Assembly (NCBI GenBank): GCA_013298335.1
Contig: JAAFHI010000003.1
Location: 1-22,035, forward strand
DNA length: 22,035 nt
Direction: 5' to 3'
Source of the DNA: Actinomycetota bacterium
GTDB lineage: Bacteria > Acidobacteriota > Blastocatellia > Chloracidobacteriales > Chloracidobacteriaceae
Shown in pieces: positions 16,074 through 22,035 of this stretch (position 1 is its first letter; the number at the start of each line of letters is the position of its first letter). A program made the translations under genes and the position numbers. The notes beneath the pieces were generated by a model that was not told where the DNA came from, searched no databases, and worked only from the letters and a program-made list of their open reading frames with translations.

Positions 16074-16213
16074 TGACCACTGACTGCTGACTGCTGACTG
16101 CTGACCACTGACCACTGACTACTGACTACTGACTACTGACTGCTGACTGCTGACTACTGACTACTGGCTGCTGACTACTGGCTGCTGACTACTGACTGCT
16201 GGCCACTAACTAC
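16074..16213. repeat. 7-bp tandem array TGACTRC, 20 units
   Basis: Twenty consecutive heptamers run without indels: TGACTGC, TGACTAC, TGACCAC and TGGCTGC variants, ending TGGCCAC and TAACTAC. Differences are almost all transitions, consistent with old slippage-derived units. The array lies in the 421-base divergent gap between the SDR gene and rpmE2. A short GC palindrome (CGCGCG arms, 16042-16056) sits just to its left. A seven-base unit cannot keep one reading frame, so this is not coding. Confidence 0.92.
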
Positions 16214-16254
16214 TGCCTTCTTCATCCCGGTTCCGCAACCTTTTATGCCCGGAT

Positions 16255-16275
16255 GGGAAAAAACTTCCTTTTCCC
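16255..16275 (+). other. stem-loop in the rpmE2 upstream region
   Basis: GGGAAAA (16255-16261) pairs with TTTTCCC (16269-16275) across a seven-base loop, about 117 bases before the rpmE2 start. It could be part of a leader controlling the ribosomal protein operon. The rest of 16276-16380 has no structure or operator that I can recognise; in particular I see no convincing Zur palindrome. Confidence 0.35.
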
Positions 16276-16391
16276 TCTTGGCGGAACCCCGATTTCATGT
16301 GTATCATCACCGCTTTGCTTTTCACGTCTCGATGTGAATGGCGTCGCCAACCGGGCCAACCGGGGCGACCGACCGATGAAAGGAAGTTGCC

Positions 16392-16688
16392 ATGAAACCG
16401 GAAATCCATCCCAAGAATTACCGTTTGGTCGTTTTTCGCGACGAATCGGCGAACCACAACTTCATTACCCGTTCGACGGCCAAGACCAACCGGACGATCA
16501 AGCTCGAAGACGGCACCGAGTATCCGCTCGTGATGGTGGACATCTCGATGGCGTCGCACCCGTTCTTCACCGGCAAGCAGAAGCTGGTGGACACCGCCGG
16601 ACGTATCGACCGCTTCAAGAAGCGCTACGGCAAGAAGGACGCTGCTCCCGCCGCCGAAGCCGCTCCGACCGAAGCCCCAGCCGAGTAA
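16392..16688 (+). CDS. rpmE2: 50S ribosomal protein bL31, type B (zinc-independent)
   Basis: This 98-residue protein is bL31 of the type B form, part of the large ribosomal subunit near the central protuberance. The opening [20 protein letters not shown] and the [22 protein letters not shown] segment, with [20 protein letters not shown], are typical. There are no cysteines, so the zinc-ribbon CxxC of type A is absent. An Ala/Pro/Glu-rich tail of about 18 residues ([15 protein letters not shown]) is an added low-complexity end. The start has a clear AGGAAG six bases upstream. It is followed after 30 bases by rpsN, so the two are an operon. Many bacteria keep such C-minus paralogs under the zinc repressor Zur. 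Confidence 0.96.
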   Translation: MKPEIHPKNYRLVVFRDESANHNFITRSTAKTNRTIKLEDGTEYPLVMVDISMASHPFFTGKQKLVDTAGRIDRFKKRYGKKDAAPAAEAAPTEAPAE

Positions 16689-16718
16689 CCTTTTTTATTT
16701 AGACGAGGAAGACAGACA

Positions 16719-17024
16719 ATGGCGAAGAAAAGCCGCATTGCCAAGGGCAACAAGATCGACCAGTTGGTGACCAAATACGCCGAACGCCGCGCGCAGTTGA
16801 AGGAAACCGTCCGTAATCCGAAGACCTCGGAAGATGACCGCGAGGCAGCGCAGTTGAAACTCCAGAGCCTGCCGCGCAATTCGTCGTCGGTTCGGCATCG
16901 GAACCGTTGCTCGCTGACCGGCCGTTCGCGCGGATACCTGCGCAAATTCGGTCTGTGCCGGATCGCGTTCCGCGAAATGGCCCTCCAGGGGCTGATCCCC
17001 GGCGTGAAAAAGGCGAGCTGGTAG
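16719..17024 (+). CDS. rpsN: 30S ribosomal protein uS14 (long, zinc-independent form)
   Basis: This 101-residue protein is uS14, needed for late assembly of the 30S head. It is the long form, equal in length to E. coli S14, with [32 protein letters not shown] and ending IPGVKKASW. The short, zinc-binding form would be about 61 residues with two CxxC pairs. Here only two isolated cysteines remain, so no zinc site. GAGGAAG precedes the ATG by about seven bases. It is translated from the same operon as bL31 and followed by a strong terminator. It is probably either the only S14 or a zinc-sparing copy; the window cannot tell which. Confidence 0.96.
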   Translation: MAKKSRIAKGNKIDQLVTKYAERRAQLKETVRNPKTSEDDREAAQLKLQSLPRNSSSVRHRNRCSLTGRSRGYLRKFGLCRIAFREMALQGLIPGVKKASW

Positions 17025-17070
17025 TCACCGGCTTTCCGCGACTTCCGCGACACCTTTCAGTCATCGTCAC

Positions 17071-17113
17071 AACCGGACCGGCTGGGAACATTTCCCGCCC
17101 GGTCTGGTTTGTC
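17071..17113 (+). terminator. Rho-independent terminator after rpsN
   Basis: AACCGGACCGG (17071-17081) pairs with CCGGTCTGGTT (17099-17109) with one mismatch. An inner stem GGGAA/TTCCC closes a three-base loop, and a T-rich stretch follows. It lies 46 bases after the rpsN stop and ends the ribosomal operon. Confidence 0.85.
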
Positions 17114-17167
17114 GTGTTTGGGGAACAATTTCCGTCCGCCAGTCACGGCTCGGTTCCGCGCTATTTT

Positions 17168-17322
17168 GTAACTGTCCAGCCACCGCTCGCCCTGCCCTCA
17201 AGGACAGGGCTAATTTCTCAAAGCCCCGTGAACGGGGCTCGGAAATTGAAAAAACCGATTTGAGCCTCGTTTACGAGGCTTGTTTTTTGAATAGCCCTGC
17301 GACGACCGGGCTGAACAATTAC
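17168..17322. repeat. compound palindromic element (family D, copy 2)
   Basis: The left arm (17189-17211) is identical over 23 bases to that of copy 1 at 2060. The interior has the same two hairpins (GCCCCGTGAACGGGGC, here perfect, and GCCTCGTTTACGAGGC). The right arm has diverged but still folds (AGCCC and GGGCT). The outer ends are inverted, GTAACTGTCCAGC (17168-17180) and GCTGAACAATTAC (17310-17322). It takes up a third of the 489-base gap between rpsN and the delta-60 gene. From 17323 to about 17500 I see only an A/T-rich patch (TATATATTAAGG) that might be promoter-like and no gene. Confidence 0.9.
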
Positions 17323-17513
17323 GCTATATATTAAGGATCGCGCGCGTACGATGAACGAATCTTCAAAGTTCGACGCTCGGGATGTAAAAAGAAAAACGGC
17401 TTGAGCGAAGTAAAAATACAGTGAAATCGGTATTCCCACGGATACCGGTGCCCGGCGCGGCCTGCCACCCTGTGGTCATCACACGGCACGGGCCGTCACG
17501 AAAGGGTACCTCA

Positions 17514-19469
17514 ATGATTTCACGACACGCTCATTTCACCATCCCATCCTTCGGTTCAATTCAACCTTTCCTGAACATCGCCGCCGCACGCCGTCTGGCG
17601 ATGATCATGCTCGCCATCGGGTTCGGTCTGCTGGCGCAGGTCGCCTTCGCGCAGGCGCCGGGGTCGAACGACCCGTCGCTCACGTCGCCGTTCGGTCCCG
17701 GCGGCGGCAACACCACCGCGCTGCTTCCACTTCCGGACGGCAAAATTCTCCTCGGCACGAACGGGTTTCCCACCATCGGCGCGCAGCCGTCCGGCTTTTT
17801 CCGGTTGAATTCCGACGGTTCGCGGGACACCGGCTTCCCGTTCGTTCAGGTCAACAGCGGGGTCGCCGCGATTGCGCTCCAGTCGGACGGAAAAATCGTC
17901 ATCGGCGGTACATTCAGCGCCGTCAACGGCTCACCCCGCGCGGCGCTCGCGCGGCTCAACGCCGACGGAACGCTCGACGCGGGTTTTACGCCTTCCGCGT
18001 CCAGCGTCCGGGCGCTGGTGGTCGAACCGGACGGGCGGATTCTCGTCGCGGGCGCGTTTACGACCATCAATGGCTCGCCGCGCAATCGCCTCGCGCGGCT
18101 TAACGCCGACGGGACGCTCGTCGCTGCCTTCGCGCCCGACGTGAACGGCAACATCTCGGCCATGCGGCGGGATCAGGCCGGGAAGACCCTCATCGCCGGG
18201 GAGTTCACGACCATCAACGGCGTCACGCGAAACCTGCTCGCGCGGCTCAACGCCGACGGGACGCTCGACACGGGACTCCAGAGCCTGCCGTTATCCATCA
18301 CGTCGAACCCCCGAATTTTCGACTTCAAATTCACCTCCGACGGAAAAATCGTCATCGGCGGCGCGTTCCGCTTCGGCGCGGGGTTCAAGGACATTGCCCG
18401 GCTGCTGCCCGACGGGAATTTCGATCCGAATTTTCTGGCCTCGTTTGAAACGGGCGATGCTTCCACCGCGACCGGGCGCGTACAGACAGTGGCTGTCCAG
18501 CCGGACGGAAAAATCGTCATCGGCGGCGTGAACGGCCCCACCGGGGCGGCGGTTCTGTCGCGGCTGACCTCCGACGGCCAGGCGGAACCGGCCTTTACTC
18601 CACCGGGCTTTACCGGAACGAACGCCGGGGTCAGCGTGGTCGCGCTCCAGGCCAACGGACGGATTCTGGTCGGCGGCAACTTCGCGCAGGTCAACGACGC
18701 GTCGCAGCCCTTCATCGCGCGGGTATTCGCCGGCTGTCTGTTCAATCCGGTCGTGCTCGCCGCGCCCGCCGCCGGGATGACCGGGCAACTGGCGGTTTCC
18801 TCGAACGATACGGCGTGTTCGTTTTCGGCGACCGCCGACGCGCCGTGGCTGTCCATCACCGGCGGTTCTCCGGGACAGGGCAGCGGACGCATCGGTTTTG
18901 CCGTCGCGCCGAACACCGGCGGCGAGCGGACCGGCACGATTACCGTCAACGGCCAGATTTTCACCATCACGCAGGACGCCGTCGCGCCGACCAACGTCAA
19001 CGCCCTCGTCCGGGTCGCCATCACGTCCTCCGTGGCCGCCGCGCCGGGGACCTGCACCGGCGTGGGGTATGCCGACGACGTCCTGCTCACCGCCACGCTG
19101 ACCAACGTTTCCTCGGTTCCGCTGACGGATCTGTCGTTCGTCGTCGCCAGCCTCGGATTTCCCGACGGAACTCCGACCGGCGCGATTCCCGGCACGCCGC
19201 CTTTCCGCCTCGGCACGGCGAATGACTTCGTTTCCCCCTGTGTCAGCGGCGGCGTGGCCGGTTCGCCGCAGCGCGTGAACGGCGGCCTCGCGCCGGGGCA
19301 GTCCGCCGCCATCACCTTCCGCGTCGCCCGCCCCGAGGCGAAACGCTTTCGCTTCCTCGTGAACGTGATGGCCATCGCCAACGGCGGCGCGAAATCCGGG
19401 AACGGAAAACGCCTTGAAACCGCCGCCGCCGGCCACGAGGTGGAGGTGGAACTCAACGCAAGGCGTTGA
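17514..19469 (+). CDS. secreted delta-60 repeat protein with BACON domain
   Basis: This 651-residue exported protein probably acts at or beyond the outer membrane. The signal peptide ends at AFA (residues 44-46) after a hydrophobic stretch from about 28. Residues 65-405 are about seven delta-60 repeats, a beta-propeller-like unit with the pattern QSDGKIVIGGTF then ALARLNADGTLDAGF. From Cys408 to about 490 lies a BACON-type beta-sandwich (DAPWLSITGGSPGQGSGRI, RTGTITVNGQIFTITQDA), a domain often linked to carbohydrate or mucin contact. A final beta-rich domain follows to the end. The start at 17514 is supported by AAAGGG eight bases upstream; an earlier ATG at 17421 would give an implausible N-terminus. 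The ligand is unknown. Confidence 0.92.
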   Translation: MISRHAHFTIPSFGSIQPFLNIAAARRLAMIMLAIGFGLLAQVAFAQAPGSNDPSLTSPFGPGGGNTTALLPLPDGKILLGTNGFPTIGAQPSGFFRLNSDGSRDTGFPFVQVNSGVAAIALQSDGKIVIGGTFSAVNGSPRAALARLNADGTLDAGFTPSASSVRALVVEPDGRILVAGAFTTINGSPRNRLARLNADGTLVAAFAPDVNGNISAMRRDQAGKTLIAGEFTTINGVTRNLLARLNADGTLDTGLQSLPLSITSNPRIFDFKFTSDGKIVIGGAFRFGAGFKDIARLLPDGNFDPNFLASFETGDASTATGRVQTVAVQPDGKIVIGGVNGPTGAAVLSRLTSDGQAEPAFTPPGFTGTNAGVSVVALQANGRILVGGNFAQVNDASQPFIARVFAGCLFNPVVLAAPAAGMTGQLAVSSNDTACSFSATADAPWLSITGGSPGQGSGRIGFAVAPNTGGERTGTITVNGQIFTITQDAVAPTNVNALVRVAITSSVAAAPGTCTGVGYADDVLLTATLTNVSSVPLTDLSFVVASLGFPDGTPTGAIPGTPPFRLGTANDFVSPCVSGGVAGSPQRVNGGLAPGQSAAITFRVARPEAKRFRFLVNVMAIANGGAKSGNGKRLETAAAGHEVEVELNARR

Positions 19470-19583
19470 GAATTATGAATGATGAATTATGAATGATGAA
19501 TTTCGGAGTTTGCGGCGTCGGTCGCGAAAACCCCGTCTCGCAATTCCGTCAATTCATCATTCATAATTCAAAATTCATCATTC
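19470..19583. repeat. inverted pair of A/T-rich tandem arrays after the delta-60 gene
   Basis: The left array (19470-19503) repeats GAATTATGAAT and GATGAATT units and begins at the base after the TGA stop of the delta-60 gene. The right array (19550-19583) is its inverse (AATTCATCATTCATAATTC and variants). About 46 GC-rich bases separate them. The arms can pair for 15 bases or more, and the whole fills the gap to the kinase gene, ending just before its ribosome-binding site. Confidence 0.88.
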
Positions 19584-19602
19584 TCCCCGAAGGGATTTTC
19601 GG

Positions 19603-22035
19603 ATGGCTCGGCGCGCGGTGAATCCGGTGCGTGGATGGCGGCGGTTTTGGCCGCTTCGGGGAGTTCTTGTCTCGTTTTTCCTGGTTTTGACCGGTTTGTG
19701 GGCGGCCACGATGAACGTACGAGCGCAATTTCAGGTGGAAAACTGGACGACCGACGAGGGGCTGCCGCAGAACAGCGTCAACGCGCTGGTCCAGACCCGC
19801 GACGGCTACCTGTGGATGGCGACGTTTGATGGACTGGTCCGGTTTGACGGCGTCCGGTTCACGGTGTTCAACAAGTCGAACACGCCGGGCATCGGTTTCA
19901 ACCGGTTTTCGCGGCTCGTCGAGGGTGAGGACGGCGCGCTCTGGGCGATGACCGAGCGGGGCGAGATCGTTCGTGCCCTGAACGGACGCTTCGAAACCAT
20001 CGCGCCGCCGGAGGGCACGGCGGTCGTTCCGCTGCCGTTTCTTTCTTCCGGACCGGGAACGGGCGTCATCGCGAGCTATCCGAACCGCTGCGTGACGTTT
20101 CACGATGGAAAAACCGAGGTTGAATCCGGCCTGTTTCTGCGTGTCGCCGGACGCTCGGGCGCGGTCTGGACCGTCACCGACCGCGCGGTCGTGAAATGGG
20201 TCGGCGGGAGGGAAGTTCTTCGTTTGCAACCGGATGCGGCGTACGGCGGGGACCTTCTGGCGTACGAGGACGCCGCCGGACGCCTCTGGATCGGCAGTTC
20301 CATCAAAAGGCTGCTCGTCCGGTGCGGTCCCGACGGGGCGCGGCGCTTCGATCTCGCCAAATGGGGTTCGCCCCACTCCGTCAAGGCGCTCTTTCAGGAC
20401 CGCGACGGAAAAATGTGGGTCGGGTTTGGCAGGGACGGGCTGATCCGGTTCGACGGCGACCGGCTTTTCGAAACTGACGGCGCGCCGGAATTTCTCCACC
20501 GCGCGCCGGGCTTTGGAGGCACGCCGGTGAACGCCATCACGCAGGACCGCGAGGGCAACGTCTGGCTCGGGTCCAACGCGCGCGGGGTGTTCCGGCTGTC
20601 GCCCCAGTGGCTGACCGCCTTTTCGGCGCCGGAAATGGTGATTTCCAATGTGTATCCGGTGTTTGAAGACGCCGACGGCGCGATGTGGATCGGCGGCGAG
20701 GGCGGCGTCGCGCAGGTTTCAGGCGAGCGGGTGACGGTTTTCAAAACGCCGAACATTCAGACGATTCACCGGCGGCGCTCGGGGCAGCTCTGGCTCGGCG
20801 GCATCGGCGGCATGTTCGTGCTGGCCGACGGAAAGCTGAAACAGACCACGCCCGACGGCCAGTTTCCGCCGTTCGCGATGGGGTACGCGCTGCTGGAAGC
20901 CGCCGACGGGACGCTCTGGGTCGGCACCGGGCAGGGGTTGTGGGCGTTTCCCGAAAACGGGCCGTCCCGGCGGTACGTCGTCGCCGACGGACTGGCGGGC
21001 GATGAAATCCGCGCGATTCATCAGGACCGGCGGGGCGATTTGTGGTTCGGAAGTACCAGCGGTCTGACGCGGTTGAAGGACGGGACTTTCACCCGTTTCC
21101 GGCAGGCCGACGGGCTGGCGAGCGATTACGTCCGGGCGATGTACGAGGAACCGGACGGAACCTTGTGGTTCGGGACCTACGACAACGGGCTGACCCGCTA
21201 CCGCGAGGGGAAATTCTCATCCGTGACGCCACGCGACGGGTTGATCGACGGCGGCGCGTTCCGTGTTCTCGAAGATGACGCCGGGTTTTTCTGGCTTTCG
21301 GGAAATCGCGGCATCCAGCGCGTCGAAAAACAGCAACTCGTTGATTTCATTGAAGGAAGGTCGCCGCGTGTGAATGCCGTGCTGTACGGCAAGGCCGACG
21401 GAATGCCGTCGTCGGAGTGCAACGGCGGCGGGCAGCCGGCGGGCGTCCGCGCGCGCGACGGGCGGCTCTGGTTTCCGACGCAGCGTGGCGTGGTGGTCAT
21501 CGCGCCGGGGGCGGTCCCGACCAACCGCCTCGCGCCGAACGTCCTCATCGAGGAAATTTCCGTTGAACGGCGACCGGTCGAGGTCGCCGCCGGGCTGACG
21601 CTCGCGCCGGGGCAGGGAAACGTCGAATTCCGGTTTACCGGGACGAGTTTCATCCGTCCGAATCAGGTTTCCTTCCGCTACCGTCTGCGCGGGCTGAACG
21701 ATGCGTGGGCCGACCTCGGCACGCGGCGGTCGGTGGGGTTCGCGTACCTGCCGCCGGGCGATTACACCTTTGAAGTGATGGCGGCGAACAGCGATGGGGT
21801 ATGGAATTCGATTCCCGCGACGGTCCGGCTGACGGTCGTGCCGCCCTTTTACCGCCGCTGGCAGTTTCTGGCGGTGGTCGCGGTCGTGATCGCGGGCGCG
21901 GGGTACGCGGGCTATCGCCGCCGGGTGCGCGCGCTCGTGCGCGAGGCGGCGGTCAAGGAAGCCTTTTCGCGAAAACTCATTGAATCGCAGGAAATTGAGC
22001 GCAAACGCATCGCGGCGGAACTTCACGACAGCCTC
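19603..22035 (+). CDS. propeller-type sensor histidine kinase (3' end outside window)
   Basis: The frame is open from the ATG at 19603 to the window edge, 811 codons with no stop. A hydrophobic N-terminal segment (about 18-36) exports a long periplasmic sensor made of two-component-regulator propeller repeats (for example DGYLWMATFDGLVRFDG, DGKMWVGFGRDGLIRFDG and DGTLWFGTYDNGLTRY), about 50-640. A Y_Y_Y domain (about 680-745) follows, then a membrane helix (753-771) and a cytoplasmic stretch that opens the HisKA_3 dimerisation domain, SQEIERKRIAAELHDSL, with the phospho-acceptor His808. The ATPase domain must lie downstream. AAGGGA precedes the ATG. The propeller usually senses extracellular polymers or their breakdown products, an inference here. 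The partner regulator is not in view. Confidence 0.95.
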   Translation, partial: MARRAVNPVRGWRRFWPLRGVLVSFFLVLTGLWAATMNVRAQFQVENWTTDEGLPQNSVNALVQTRDGYLWMATFDGLVRFDGVRFTVFNKSNTPGIGFNRFSRLVEGEDGALWAMTERGEIVRALNGRFETIAPPEGTAVVPLPFLSSGPGTGVIASYPNRCVTFHDGKTEVESGLFLRVAGRSGAVWTVTDRAVVKWVGGREVLRLQPDAAYGGDLLAYEDAAGRLWIGSSIKRLLVRCGPDGARRFDLAKWGSPHSVKALFQDRDGKMWVGFGRDGLIRFDGDRLFETDGAPEFLHRAPGFGGTPVNAITQDREGNVWLGSNARGVFRLSPQWLTAFSAPEMVISNVYPVFEDADGAMWIGGEGGVAQVSGERVTVFKTPNIQTIHRRRSGQLWLGGIGGMFVLADGKLKQTTPDGQFPPFAMGYALLEAADGTLWVGTGQGLWAFPENGPSRRYVVADGLAGDEIRAIHQDRRGDLWFGSTSGLTRLKDGTFTRFRQADGLASDYVRAMYEEPDGTLWFGTYDNGLTRYREGKFSSVTPRDGLIDGGAFRVLEDDAGFFWLSGNRGIQRVEKQQLVDFIEGRSPRVNAVLYGKADGMPSSECNGGGQPAGVRARDGRLWFPTQRGVVVIAPGAVPTNRLAPNVLIEEISVERRPVEVAAGLTLAPGQGNVEFRFTGTSFIRPNQVSFRYRLRGLNDAWADLGTRRSVGFAYLPPGDYTFEVMAANSDGVWNSIPATVRLTVVPPFYRRWQFLAVVAVVIAGAGYAGYRRRVRALVREAAVKEAFSRKLIESQEIERKRIAAELHDSL

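Noticed and set aside
15971..16108. N-terminal extension of the SDR protein up to 16108
   Set aside because: The extra 46 residues come from the heptamer array (SSQQSAVSGQQS) and precede a normal start with its own ribosome-binding site at 15970.
16074..16213. CRISPR array
   Set aside because: Units are contiguous heptamers without spacers; no cas genes are present. The 9-bp and 21-bp arrays fail for the same reason.
16276..16391. Zur operator upstream of rpmE2
   Set aside because: Only loose A/T and TCATC-like stretches are present; no symmetric site close to known Zur boxes could be found by eye.

Overview
This 22 kb, GC-rich window (low-60s % GC by eye) looks like a chromosomal stretch of an Acidobacteriota-type bacterium. 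That placement is an inference. It rests on a 1,226-residue Oar-type TonB-dependent receptor with an N-terminal carboxypeptidase-regulatory domain, a secreted delta-60-repeat protein, and a beta-propeller/Y_Y_Y sensor histidine kinase, together with plain housekeeping genes. No tRNA, rRNA, CRISPR array, prophage or transposase gene was found.

Layout. From 1 to about 3.8 kb, genes run on the minus strand: selD (selenide, water dikinase) followed by a small hypothetical gene, then a DUF2237 gene followed by pepP (Xaa-Pro aminopeptidase). From 3.97 to 12.2 kb, genes run on the plus strand: hemH (ferrochelatase) with a strong terminator, the Oar-type receptor, a tight three-gene operon of AIM24-family paralogs, and a NosL-like copper-site protein. 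From 12.6 to 16.0 kb, five minus-strand genes follow (SDR oxidoreductase, four-helix-bundle protein, alpha/beta hydrolase, small membrane protein, TPR protein). From 16.4 to 17.0 kb is a plus-strand operon of cysteine-poor, zinc-independent ribosomal proteins bL31 type B and uS14, closed by a terminator. From 17.5 kb come the delta-60/BACON secreted protein and a propeller-type histidine kinase cut off by the window edge at its phospho-acceptor histidine.

The most unusual content lies between the genes. Two kinds of non-coding structure fill nearly every gap. (1) Compound inverted-repeat elements of about 80-330 bp (at 1538, 2039, 8981, 11534, 12286 and 17168) have outer inverted arms, and in most of them the arms are themselves hairpins. 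Several share a GTAACTGTTCAG-like terminus, and one family is present twice in the window. They resemble REPIN/MITE elements, with no mobilising gene in view. (2) Short tandem arrays with several unrelated units are present: 9-mers GACTCCCCA and GACTCCCAA, a 7-mer TGACTRC x20, a 21-mer x16, and A/T-rich units. Four of them overlap or abut the stop codon of the neighbouring gene, and several occur as inverted pairs, one pair bracketing the four-helix-bundle gene. This arrangement is the best candidate here for something not well described.

The genes do not form a single pathway. Locally coherent units are selD plus its follower, the AIM24 trio, the zinc-independent ribosomal pair, and the envelope/sensing genes (TonB receptor, delta-60 protein, propeller kinase) typical of polymer- or nutrient-sensing environmental bacteria.
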